64,000 nucleotides of DNA from Flavobacteriaceae bacterium. Lineage in GTDB: Bacteria; Bacteroidota; Bacteroidia; Flavobacteriales; Flavobacteriaceae. The stretch is from the NCBI GenBank assembly GCA_030148025.1, contig JASBUG010000009.1:124001-188000 (forward strand). The letters are read 5' to 3'. The notes below the pieces were generated by a model that was given only the letters and a program-made list of their open reading frames with translations, searched no databases and had not been told where the DNA came from. This document shows positions 36,159-44,491 of the stretch, piece by piece (position 1 is the first letter of the stretch; every line of letters starts with the position of its first letter). The position numbers and the translations under genes are program-made.

Positions 36159-36755
36159 ATGAAAAAAATATCATTTTTTGCTTTAGCCTTTACTTTAGTA
36201 TTTACAACCTCTTGTAAATCTGACAAAAAAGAAACAAAAACAGAAACGCCAACTGAAAATGTAGAAGAAAAAACTGTAACGGAACCTAGCGAAAATTCCG
36301 GAAAACAAGTTTGGGTGGTATTAAACTCGAAAAGTGGTAGCAATGTTTCTGGTAATGTGATTTTTGAACAAGAAGGCGATATGGTAACTATGGTAGCTTC
36401 AGTTAATGGGTTAGAACCAGGACTTCATGCAATACACTTACATGAAAAAAGTGACTGCTCATCAGAAGATGGAAAGTCTACAGGAGGTCATTGGAACCCA
36501 ACCGCACAACCTCATGGACAATGGGGTGCTTCTGAAGGATACCACAAAGGAGATATTGGTAATTTTACTGCCAACGAAAATGGAAAAGGCACTATTACCT
36601 TTGCTACCGATGAATGGTGTATAGGGTGTGGTGATGAAACTAAAGATATTTTAGGCAAAGCAGTAATTATACACCAAGGTGTTGATGATTTTACTTCACA
36701 ACCTTCAGGAGCTGCTGGTTCGAGAGTTAGCTGTGGTGGTGTAATTGAAAACTAA
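36159..36755 (+). CDS. sodC: Cu/Zn superoxide dismutase, lipoprotein
   Basis: A 198-residue periplasmic or outer-membrane superoxide dismutase. The signal peptide ends in a lipobox-like TTSCKSD, followed by a Lys/Glu/Thr-rich linker (about 22-48). Copper and zinc ligands are in HAIHLHE, GGHWNP, PHGQWG, YHKGDIGNF and IIHQGVDDF, and the structural disulfide Cys are in KSDCSSED and RVSCGGV. An unusual EWCIGCGDE segment adds a CxxC in the loop before the last His ligand. It neighbours the OsmC fusion, together forming a small oxidative-defence pair, and is followed by a terminator. Confidence 0.92.
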   Translation: MKKISFFALAFTLVFTTSCKSDKKETKTETPTENVEEKTVTEPSENSGKQVWVVLNSKSGSNVSGNVIFEQEGDMVTMVASVNGLEPGLHAIHLHEKSDCSSEDGKSTGGHWNPTAQPHGQWGASEGYHKGDIGNFTANENGKGTITFATDEWCIGCGDETKDILGKAVIIHQGVDDFTSQPSGAAGSRVSCGGVIEN

Positions 36756-36780
36756 TTAAAATTAATTAAGCATATAGATC

Positions 36781-36807
36781 AGCTGCTTTTTTAAGCAGCT
36801 TTTTTTA
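36781..36807 (+). terminator. Intrinsic terminator after sodC
   Basis: AGCTGCTT (36781-36788) pairs with AAGCAGCT (36793-36800) over a four-U loop, followed by seven U. It lies 26 bp after the sodC stop and before the LETM1-related gene. Confidence 0.88.
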
Positions 36808-36836
36808 TCTTCCATACATTTAAAAACCCAAAACTA

Positions 36837-38009
36837 ATGAATCCTTCGGCTAGTGGTTGGATAAAAAAACTCCAAAAAGAAACTTCAAATAATGATACGC
36901 TATTAAAGCTTCCTCATGATAGCTTTTATGAGCACTTGAGAAATTGTGGTTTTATTTATGGAAGTAATCTATTTGTGGTTAATAATCTAATTGACAAAAA
37001 GGACTTGACAAATGAAGAATTAAGCAAAATTAATCTTTATTCTTCATTACAATATATCCATTTTAAAAGTGGAAAATCTATTAATTTTTTAGAGAGTGCT
37101 ATTGCATTTTATAAAGACATAAAGGTACACAAGATCTCTTTTTTTAACAGCATTATAATCAATAACACGACGTCATCAACTCTGGAAAAGATAATACATA
37201 AACGTGTTCAAATTGACGATAATCTGCTAACTAAAAACTTCAACTATTTTGTTATTAATGCACTTCTATATGTTGATGTTCTAGCCTATCAAGAGTATTT
37301 AAAAAAGGGGTCTATTTCTAGTGATTATATAAAAAAATTAGAAGCATCTATTGAAACTATTGTTCTTGAGACGCTAAATACAAAAATCAATAAAACGCCT
37401 CATGACGAAAGTTTAATTAAGCTGGTTGAATCGTCATTAAGATATCAAGATCATGTCGACATTTCTTATTCTGAAGCCATAAAAAATCTAAATTCTGATC
37501 ATGAAAAATGGTACTTGTTAGACATAGCTTGCATGTCTACTTGGAGTGATAAAACTATTGATAGTAAAGAACAATCATTTTTACAGAAACTTGGGTCAGA
37601 TCTTTCTTTAGACAAAACAACTGTTGATGAGTCTATTAACTCTGTCAATACATTTTATTCAAACAACAAAGACAATATTGCACTCTTAAGTTCGTCAAAT
37701 ATTGTAAAAAATTTCTACGATAACTCCAGTAAAATGGTTAATAAGTTAATCTCTAGAAATAAAAAACGCCTTAAAAAAGAGCTCGTACAAAGCAAGCAGT
37801 TGGTTAAGCTTATTAGCCAATCAACTATCCGAGACCTGTCTGAAGAAGAACAAAAACAGCTTCAGGAACAACTTTTAGATATTATTAAAGCAATTCCTAG
37901 TTTAGCAATATTTTTGCTTCCTGGAGGCGCATTATTGCTGCCTATTTTTGTAAAATTTATTCCTAAGTTATTACCATCAGCTTTTGATGACAACAGAATA
38001 GAAGAGTAA
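36837..38009 (+). CDS. LETM1-related, TerB-like domain protein
   Basis: A 390-residue protein of the group annotated in Bacteroidetes as LETM1-related biofilm-associated. A TerB-like acidic helical region lies at about 225-280 (EKWYLLDIACMSTWSDKTIDSKEQ). The C-terminal LETM1-like part has DLSEEEQKQLQEQLLDIIKAIP followed by a hydrophobic segment (about 358-385) with LLPGGALLLP and FIPKLLPSAF. No signal peptide is present, so it is probably a cytosolic protein attached to the inner membrane by its C-terminus. The function is not established. It ends 3 bp from the convergent S41 gene. Confidence 0.75.
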   Translation: MNPSASGWIKKLQKETSNNDTLLKLPHDSFYEHLRNCGFIYGSNLFVVNNLIDKKDLTNEELSKINLYSSLQYIHFKSGKSINFLESAIAFYKDIKVHKISFFNSIIINNTTSSTLEKIIHKRVQIDDNLLTKNFNYFVINALLYVDVLAYQEYLKKGSISSDYIKKLEASIETIVLETLNTKINKTPHDESLIKLVESSLRYQDHVDISYSEAIKNLNSDHEKWYLLDIACMSTWSDKTIDSKEQSFLQKLGSDLSLDKTTVDESINSVNTFYSNNKDNIALLSSSNIVKNFYDNSSKMVNKLISRNKKRLKKELVQSKQLVKLISQSTIRDLSEEEQKQLQEQLLDIIKAIPSLAIFLLPGGALLLPIFVKFIPKLLPSAFDDNRIEE

Positions 38010-38012
38010 AAT

Positions 38013-39647
38013 TTAGTTCTTTTTAAAACGCTCTAAAATAAAATCTAAAACTGGGTCTTCATTATTTTTATACGCCTCAAAAGATGGTTCAATATAAATA
38101 TCTGGAGCGATCCAATGTCGTTTATCCCATGATACAGAGCGTTGCCAATAGGCATTAGAAATACTCACATTTATTTTACTATATGGCAATTCAACAAAAT
38201 TTGTTTCCCCAACAAAATTTGGACTTGACCCTGTAGGTTCTCCAATAAAAGTTGTATTTGTTCTTTGCTCTAAATCGGTTGTTAAATTCATAGCTGCAGA
38301 AAATGTTTTACGACCAATTACGGTATAAAAATTTCCCTTTTTATTTAGGTGTTTACTTTTTAAAATGTGCTCTAATAAAGGTTTGTTGTTAAACGAATTT
38401 CCACCCGGACAATTTCTAATATCTAGAATTAATCGTTCTATGTTATTTGTTTCTATATAAGCAAAAACCTCATCATAAAACTCCTCAATATCTTTATCAG
38501 GCATTGAGAAATTAATATTTAATTGTAAATAAATGGCGTTGGCATCGTTAATATGTTTAAACCAAAAATACTTTGCCGGATTAGATCTGTATAAAGGCAA
38601 CTCCTTATCTGAACTTAAAACAGAATTCCACAATGCTGGATTAAAATCTAAAGCTTCAATATTCAGGGTTACCTCTTCTCCATTCTCTTTCTTAAACCTA
38701 AAAGATACTTGCGTTTTTTGCTTTGTAACCTTTAAATTATGTAAGACTTCAGAAAGCATAATTAAATATGCATTTTCTTTATAGCCCATCTCATTATCAA
38801 CACTTAAAGCAGATTTAAACTTATCTAACACAGTACTAACTGGCGTGTTATCTATATGAGTTAGCTCCCCTCCAACAACCTCTTTATACTTCTCATTAAT
38901 AGCCGTTACATAAACCCCTTCTTTAAATTGATATAATTGAATTGGGTAAAAATGCAATTTATTTGAGCCTTGTAAAGGCGGACGAACAAAAGTATGACCA
39001 TCTCCTACTTTAGCGGTCAATTGCATAATCTTGGTAACAATTTCATCATCTGTTAACACTTCAACATTTTTCTTTATATCTGCAATGTTCTGTTCCCAAT
39101 CAGCTTTACTTATTTTTCTATAAAGGTCAAAATGAATTGTTTCAAAAGCTGTTTTATAAAGATCAATATCTGTATTCCACCCTTCTGATCTGGTAGCTTC
39201 GTCCTTTACCACTGGATAAAGAGCTCTAAAGTCGTCCATATCTCTTAAGGCTTCAAATTGTTCCTTTTTCAAATCACTGTAATAAATACTTTTGGGAGTT
39301 TTCAATCCTTTTTTTATCCATTTTAAAGCCTCTTGCTTATTTCCTAGTCTGGCATTATTTGATGCTATAAAATATATACAGCGCCCTTTTTTATAGCCTA
39401 CACCTAGGCTCTCTTTATAAGCTTCCAGTGACGCTTCATATTTATTTTGCTTCCTTAAAGAAGTAGCTAGCTTATAAAGATAGTCTCCTTTAGTTGGATT
39501 TATCTCTGCTAGTTTATTAAATGCTTCAGATGCTTCTTCCCATTTTTTTTCTTCATACAAATGGTTGGCTTTTTCAATTTGCTCTATAGTTTGAGCAGAT
39601 AACAATCTAGTTGAAATAAGAATTGCTAGGAGTAAAGTTTTTTTCAT
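38013..39647 (-). CDS. S41 family peptidase with N-terminal TPR repeats
   Basis: A 544-residue exported protein with a signal peptide (cleavage near RLLSAQT). Residues about 22-140 form TPR helices (ANHLYEEKKWEEASEAFNKL and following). The C-terminal half is an S41/CtpA-like protease with LILDIRNCPGGNSF (about 400-413), the nucleophile region GRKTFSAAMN and GEPTGSSPNFVGE. No clear PDZ domain is seen, though a degenerate one may lie around 200-260. It probably cleaves or binds peptides in the periplasm. It is a single gene, convergent with the LETM1-related gene. Confidence 0.8.
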   Translation of the reverse strand: MKKTLLLAILISTRLLSAQTIEQIEKANHLYEEKKWEEASEAFNKLAEINPTKGDYLYKLATSLRKQNKYEASLEAYKESLGVGYKKGRCIYFIASNNARLGNKQEALKWIKKGLKTPKSIYYSDLKKEQFEALRDMDDFRALYPVVKDEATRSEGWNTDIDLYKTAFETIHFDLYRKISKADWEQNIADIKKNVEVLTDDEIVTKIMQLTAKVGDGHTFVRPPLQGSNKLHFYPIQLYQFKEGVYVTAINEKYKEVVGGELTHIDNTPVSTVLDKFKSALSVDNEMGYKENAYLIMLSEVLHNLKVTKQKTQVSFRFKKENGEEVTLNIEALDFNPALWNSVLSSDKELPLYRSNPAKYFWFKHINDANAIYLQLNINFSMPDKDIEEFYDEVFAYIETNNIERLILDIRNCPGGNSFNNKPLLEHILKSKHLNKKGNFYTVIGRKTFSAAMNLTTDLEQRTNTTFIGEPTGSSPNFVGETNFVELPYSKINVSISNAYWQRSVSWDKRHWIAPDIYIEPSFEAYKNNEDPVLDFILERFKKN

Positions 39648-39718
39648 ATGGTTTTCAATTATATAATTGACGAGTCACTTTATAAAATGTTACAAAAAAA
39701 ATCCCCTACCTTTACCAT

Positions 39719-39961
39719 ATGGGATTAACAAACAACGATATATTTAAAAAACTTCGTGTGGCGCATAAATTGCGTGATGACGATATTGTAAAAATATGTG
39801 CTTTAAAAGATTTTAAAGTTACCAAAAGTGAATTAGGTGCTATATTTAGAAATGAAAACCACCCAAAATACATGGAATGTGGTGACCAATTTCTTCGGAA
39901 TTTTTTAGATGGTTTAATTATTCATCTTCGAGGACCTATGCCTCCTAAAAAAGAAAAATAA
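39719..39961 (+). CDS. DUF1456 family protein, single-domain
   Basis: An 80-residue protein with one DUF1456 unit: MGLTNNDIFKKLRVAHKLRDD and the KSELGAIFRNENHPKY segment. E. coli YehS has two such units in about 156 residues, so this is a half-length form, complete in itself with a normal stop. It is basic at the C-terminus and may bind nucleic acid, but no function is known. It lies 15 bp before the PLP decarboxylase gene and is probably co-transcribed. Confidence 0.82.
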   Translation: MGLTNNDIFKKLRVAHKLRDDDIVKICALKDFKVTKSELGAIFRNENHPKYMECGDQFLRNFLDGLIIHLRGPMPPKKEK

Positions 39962-39976
39962 AACAAGTTATACCGA

Positions 39977-41434
39977 ATGACCGACCAACCAAATAATTTT
40001 GAAACATTAGATCCTGAAAATTGGGAAGCATCTAAAGCATTAATGCATCAAATGGTAAACGATGCTTTTGATTATGTAAAAAACATAAGAGATCGTAAAA
40101 TTTGGCAAGAAATTCCTGAAGACGTTCTAAACAATTTTAATTCAGAAATACCTTTAAAGCCTAGTTCGGCAGAAAGTGTCTATAACGATTTACAAAAAAA
40201 TGTGTTACCCTACCCTATGGGAAATGTACACCCACGTTTTTGGGCTTGGTATATGGGTAATGGGACTATTTCTGGAGTTATGGGTGACTTTTGGGCATCT
40301 ATAATCAATCCTAATTTAGGAGGTGGAAATCATGCAGCTCATAAAGTAGAAGAACAAGTAATTAACTGGATAAAACACATTGTAGAGTTTCCAAAATCAG
40401 CCAGTGGTTTACTGGTAAGCGGTGGTTCTATGGCTAATTATGCGGCCCTGGCAGTTGCTAGAAACGTGAAAGCTGGATACGATATTCGAACTGAAGGTTT
40501 AAAAGAGAACAATCTTGTTTTTTATGCCTCTACCGAAATACATAGCTGCAATACCAAAGCAGTAGAGCTTTTAGGTTTAGGTACTAAAGGTTTAAAAAAG
40601 ATAAAAACAAACGACGATTACACAATCAACATTAACGCTTTAAAACAACAAATCCAAGAAGATAAAGCCAACGGATTACAACCTATTTGCGTTATCGGAA
40701 CATCTGGAACTGTGAATACAGGCGCTGTAGATAATCTAAAAGCAATTGCTGATATATGTGAAGCAGAAAATATGTGGTTTCATGTAGATGGTGCTATTGG
40801 TGCCATTGCTATGTTGTCTGATAAAATAAAACCACAACTTTCAGGTATTGAACGTGCCGATTCAGTTGCACTTGATCTACATAAATGGCTACACATGCCT
40901 TTTGAAGCTGGCTGCGTGGTAATAAAAGATAAAAGTTCTCATAAAAAAACATTTTCTTTAATTCCGGAATATCTAGAAAAAAACACCAGAGGTCTTGCCT
41001 CTGGAGACAATTGGTTCAGTGAATTTGGTCTGCAATTGTCCAGACGTTTTAGAGCGTTAAAAATATGGATGTCATTAAAAGAACATGGAAGCGAACGCTT
41101 TGGCAGAATGATATCTCGCAATGTGGAGCAAGCATATTATTTAGCCGAATTGGTAGATCAGCATCAGCACTTAGAAATGTTAGCTCCAATAGGAATGGAC
41201 ATTGTTTGTTTTAGATTTAATCCTGGAAACAAAGAGCTGGAAGAACTAAATGCTCTAAACAAAGAAATAAAGTTACAATTAGAAGAACAAGCCATTGCTT
41301 TACCAGGTTATACAACCCTTAATGGAGCCTACTGTATACGCTGTGCTATTTCTAGCCATAGAGTTACAAATGAAGATTTTGATGTGCTAATTAATGAAGT
41401 TTTAAGAATTGGAAAGCAACTATTAAACCAATAA
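39977..41434 (+). CDS. PLP-dependent decarboxylase (group II, amino-acid decarboxylase family)
   Basis: A 485-residue fold-type I PLP enzyme of the aromatic/glutamate decarboxylase group. PLP-binding features are SGGSMANYAAL (phosphate loop), a stacking His in STEIHSCN, HVDGAIGAIA with the ring-nitrogen Asp, and Schiff-base Lys K303 in LDLHKWLHMP. The N-terminal NVHPRFWAWYMGNGT segment is that of the aromatic-L-amino-acid decarboxylase branch. The substrate cannot be fixed from sequence. No antiporter is adjacent, so an acid-resistance role is unsupported. A small TACAGT/ACTGTA hairpin follows the stop. Confidence 0.85.
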   Translation: MTDQPNNFETLDPENWEASKALMHQMVNDAFDYVKNIRDRKIWQEIPEDVLNNFNSEIPLKPSSAESVYNDLQKNVLPYPMGNVHPRFWAWYMGNGTISGVMGDFWASIINPNLGGGNHAAHKVEEQVINWIKHIVEFPKSASGLLVSGGSMANYAALAVARNVKAGYDIRTEGLKENNLVFYASTEIHSCNTKAVELLGLGTKGLKKIKTNDDYTININALKQQIQEDKANGLQPICVIGTSGTVNTGAVDNLKAIADICEAENMWFHVDGAIGAIAMLSDKIKPQLSGIERADSVALDLHKWLHMPFEAGCVVIKDKSSHKKTFSLIPEYLEKNTRGLASGDNWFSEFGLQLSRRFRALKIWMSLKEHGSERFGRMISRNVEQAYYLAELVDQHQHLEMLAPIGMDIVCFRFNPGNKELEELNALNKEIKLQLEEQAIALPGYTTLNGAYCIRCAISSHRVTNEDFDVLINEVLRIGKQLLNQ

Positions 41435-41583
41435 TACAGTACAAACTGTAACAATCCTCCAAAATAGCTCTCTTATAGTTAATCAAAATATATTATAAGA
41501 AGAAATAACAATTAACTCTTCACTCTTTCTGTAAGTGTTTATTGTAATATTCGTCTATAAGCTAATCAATCAAAAAATCACAC

Positions 41584-42501
41584 ATGAAAAAATTTACTAC
41601 CAACAGCTTAATGGCTTTAGCATTCACTTTAGCTACTTCTGCTGTTTATGCGCAAGCTGAATCACTGTTCAACGGAATTTCTTTAGGCAATAATACCGAA
41701 GAAGTAAAAGCAAAACTAGAAGCAATTTCAAATAAGGTTAAACTTGTTTCTGTAAAAGATTTAAGATTTCCTATGGCAACAAATACAGAGGCACATCTTA
41801 TATGTAGCAATATTAAAACTGAAAGTGGTACCATTGACAAAGCTATATTTACATTTGCTGACGATAAACTTAGCTATATTGAAGCAAAAGGAAATGCTGT
41901 AGAGGTTTTTGAAAGCACACGAAAAGATACAGCTAGAACCTACTTAGACTACAGTGCTTATATAAAGGATAAACTGTTTTTAAACAAGAAAAAAGAAACT
42001 GCTTGGATATTAAATCAGGAAGGAATGCATCTTAACCTCTTTACCTGGGAAAATCCTTTATTACAAAAGGGTTACAAACCTAACACTGAATTGTCTGGTA
42101 AAATTCCTGAGTTTATTAAAATGGGTGCTAACATAGATGATCTAAGAGCAGACTTGGAAGCATACAGTGTTTTTACAAATACTGAAAAACTGGACGGATC
42201 TGACCCAAATGCACAAGTTCAAATAAACTGCTTTGGCGTTGATTACTTTGGCTTTCCCAGAAAAATTGAAGCACGATTTGGTGACGATCAATTAAACGTT
42301 GTTTGGATACTCACCGCTAAAGGAGAAGAGGATCGTATAAGACAAGAACTTATAAAACACTATGGAAAACCAATTTTCACTACCGATGAATGGGAGATAT
42401 TTGATAACTGGAAAATAGGTTTAAGAAAAGATAAACCAGAAGTTTTAGTTTTAACTCAAGAACTAGGACTCTTCTACAAAAAAGAATACTTTAAACAATA
42501 A
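41584..42501 (+). CDS. exported protein of unknown function
   Basis: A 305-residue protein with a clear signal peptide (cleavage near AVYAQAE). It seems to contain two related halves: LFNGISLGNNTEEVKAKLEAIS near the start and FIKMGANIDDLRADLEAYSVF in the middle. Each is followed by a beta-rich stretch in which a loop contains FP (DLRFPMA; YFGFPRK). An internally duplicated periplasmic fold is therefore likely. No known motif was recognised. Its gene is preceded by a 149-bp gap holding an AT-rich inverted repeat (CTTATA/TATAAG). Confidence 0.7.
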   Translation: MKKFTTNSLMALAFTLATSAVYAQAESLFNGISLGNNTEEVKAKLEAISNKVKLVSVKDLRFPMATNTEAHLICSNIKTESGTIDKAIFTFADDKLSYIEAKGNAVEVFESTRKDTARTYLDYSAYIKDKLFLNKKKETAWILNQEGMHLNLFTWENPLLQKGYKPNTELSGKIPEFIKMGANIDDLRADLEAYSVFTNTEKLDGSDPNAQVQINCFGVDYFGFPRKIEARFGDDQLNVVWILTAKGEEDRIRQELIKHYGKPIFTTDEWEIFDNWKIGLRKDKPEVLVLTQELGLFYKKEYFKQ

Positions 42502-42568
42502 AGCACTACATTTTAAGTGTAATTGTAACGCAAGTAGTTTTATACCGTCTTTAAATAAAAATTTGATC

Positions 42569-43006
42569 ATGCGTATATTACTATTTGCGTTTTTTGCTTT
42601 ACTATTCTCCAGTAATTGCCTTTCACAGACCAAAACTCAAACAACAATCTTAAACAAGTTTATCACCGCCCATAACAAAGGAACCGAAAAAGCTATAAGT
42701 ACATTTATTAAAGACACCTATCACCCTGATGTGTATAAGAGAATAAATTTACAAGAGCATATTAGTTTTTATAACCAGATTGTGAATGAGTTTGGCCCTT
42801 TAAATTATGTAGTATATAAAACAGTTAAAACTACTTCAGATCGTTATGTTGTACATCTTATTAAACAAGGTGAAAACACTAATAACCAATATATAAAGCC
42901 AGACGATATTTTAGTAGTCAAACTAGATATTAGCAAGGATAATAATAGATTTATGCCTCATGGCTTAGGACTTGGTTCACTCACGTGTGAATTAAGAAAG
43001 GAATAA
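42569..43006 (+). CDS. small exported protein of unknown function
   Basis: A 145-residue protein from ATG 42569, preferred over the in-frame TTG at 42563 because the signal peptide then begins MRILLFAFFALLF. Cleavage is expected near NCLSQT. The mature part has a helical segment (NKFITAHNKGTEKAISTFIKD) and a beta-rich remainder, similar to small NTF2-like domains, but this is not certain. It lies 67 bp after another exported unknown and may share its transcript. It is convergent with the lytTR operon. Confidence 0.65.
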   Translation: MRILLFAFFALLFSSNCLSQTKTQTTILNKFITAHNKGTEKAISTFIKDTYHPDVYKRINLQEHISFYNQIVNEFGPLNYVVYKTVKTTSDRYVVHLIKQGENTNNQYIKPDDILVVKLDISKDNNRFMPHGLGLGSLTCELRKE

Positions 43007-43007
43007 C

Positions 43008-43763
43008 TTATTCTAGCCAATCTTTAAATGTTTTTACACGCTCTCGGGCCACAATAACATCTTGCTCATTATAGGTATTTAGCTTGATCTGTAAACGAGA
43101 ATTGGTATAACTCACCATATCTTTTATGGCATGAATATTCACAAAGAACTTTCTATTAATTCTAAAAAATGTTTGTGGTTCTAATTCGTTTTCCAGATTT
43201 TCTAATGTGGTATCCAACAAGTAGTTTCTCCCTTCTGAAGTGTGCAAATAAGTACCTTTATTTTCACTGTAAAAACATTCAATATCGTCAATATTAATTA
43301 GCTTTAAATGTTGACCTACCTTTACAGAAAAACGCTTTTTATATTCGCGCTCAATTGGGTTAACCAATAGCTTTTTTATATCGTTAAAATCTAGTGTTAC
43401 CGATTGTTCTTTTGGCAAATTTTGCTTGTATTGTTCTACCGCATTAGCAAGTTCATCTTCATCTATTGGCTTTAATAAATAGTCTATACTATTTAACTTA
43501 AATGCTTGCAAAGCATACTCGTCATAAGCCGTGGTAAATATAATGGCCGATTTTACATCGATAGTTTCAAATATCTCGAACGATAGGCCATCACTTAACT
43601 GTATATCCAAAAAAATAAGATCTGGATGCTCATTGTTCTGAAACCATGCTATAGACTCTTCAACAGAATGTAACATTACCTCTGCGTCAACATTTAAGTC
43701 GCTAAGCATACGTTGTAAACGACGTGCTGACGGTTTTTCGTCTTCAATAATAATTACTCGCAT
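43008..43763 (-). CDS. LytTR family response regulator
   Basis: A 251-residue regulator. The receiver domain (1-120) has acidic residues E7-D8, phospho-acceptor D53 in LIFLDIQLSDG, and the conserved Lys in LLKPIDEDE. The LytTR DNA-binding domain (about 145-250) shows RFSVKVGQHLKLINIDDIECFYSE (split here by family usage) and FFRINRKFFVNIHAIKDM. It is the last gene of an operon with its cognate LytS-type kinase and two 2TM proteins. LytTR proteins bind 9-bp direct repeats; such repeats stand before this operon and before the TonB receptor gene. Confidence 0.92.
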   Translation of the reverse strand: MRVIIIEDEKPSARRLQRMLSDLNVDAEVMLHSVEESIAWFQNNEHPDLIFLDIQLSDGLSFEIFETIDVKSAIIFTTAYDEYALQAFKLNSIDYLLKPIDEDELANAVEQYKQNLPKEQSVTLDFNDIKKLLVNPIEREYKKRFSVKVGQHLKLINIDDIECFYSENKGTYLHTSEGRNYLLDTTLENLENELEPQTFFRINRKFFVNIHAIKDMVSYTNSRLQIKLNTYNEQDVIVARERVKTFKDWLE

Positions 43764-43788
43764 TAATTAAACTTTTAGTATTAAAATA

Positions 43789-44139
43789 TTATTCCCAATG
43801 TTGTTTATCTTTATCCATAAACTCCTTTATTTTTCGTTCTTCCCAATTCTTTCCAAAAATAAAGTTAGGTCCAAACACTCCTAAAAAATGGAATATTAAA
43901 CCAATGCCCCAGAAAAAAGCTGTGGCAAATGTTCCAAAGTCCCAAATATCGTCCCCTGGATCACTATTAATAACAATCATTATTATTAAAAACGCATTTA
44001 CAACTACATATACTGCCAAGTGCCAATAAAACCCAACTAATTTTTCAAGCTTTTTTTTAGCTCTTAAATATGCATCTTCTTCTCGAAAACGTTCTTTATT
44101 AAATTCGTCTCTATAGGTATGTTCATCTAGTCTTTTCAT
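43789..44139 (-). CDS. 2TM domain protein
   Basis: A 116-residue protein of the 2TM family: a helix (AYLRAKKKLEKLVGFYWHLA), two membrane spans (about 38-55 and 70-90), and the conserved tail FGKNWEERKIKEFMDKD. It is a paralogue of the next gene and of the C-terminal domain of the kinase, so the operon holds three versions of one module. The function is unknown; a sensory or partner role in the membrane is plausible. It is 25 bp from the response regulator gene. Confidence 0.88.
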   Translation of the reverse strand: MKRLDEHTYRDEFNKERFREEDAYLRAKKKLEKLVGFYWHLAVYVVVNAFLIIMIVINSDPGDDIWDFGTFATAFFWGIGLIFHFLGVFGPNFIFGKNWEERKIKEFMDKDKQHWE

Positions 44140-44149
44140 AATCTTAAAT

Positions 44150-44491
44150 TTATTCCCATTTAGAATCTCGTTCTTCTTCCATATATTCAGCTATTTTTCG
44201 TTCTTCCCAGTTAGGCCCTAATAAGTAAGGTAATCCAAAAACTGAAAATGCATGTATAGCCAATCCTATTCCCCAAAGCATCCAAACTGAAAATGTTCCA
44301 AATTCAAAGAATGCTTCTCCAAAAGGTGTTCCTTCAGCTAAATCGTCGTAAATTTTAAAAACCGAAATTATGGTATTTATAACAATGTAGACAATAAAAT
44401 GTGTGTAAAAATTCTTTATAGTCTCAACACGCTTTTGGGCTCTATGATACGCTGTGTTTTTTGTAAAATCTTCCATAATCATTAATTCCAA
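44150..44491 (-). CDS. 2TM domain protein
   Basis: A 113-residue 2TM protein with AYHRAQKRVETIKNFYTHF, two membrane spans (about 32-48 and 67-90) and the tail LGPNWEERKIAEYMEEE. Its start overlaps the end of the kinase gene by 10 bp, which indicates translational coupling. The first in-frame ATG gives MELMIMED; a start at the second or third Met is also possible. Confidence 0.87.
   Translation of the reverse strand: MELMIMEDFTKNTAYHRAQKRVETIKNFYTHFIVYIVINTIISVFKIYDDLAEGTPFGEAFFEFGTFSVWMLWGIGLAIHAFSVFGLPYLLGPNWEERKIAEYMEEERDSKWE

Noticed and set aside
42563-42568. TTG start two codons before the small exported protein
   Set aside because: The ATG at 42569 gives a cleaner signal peptide and differs by only two residues.
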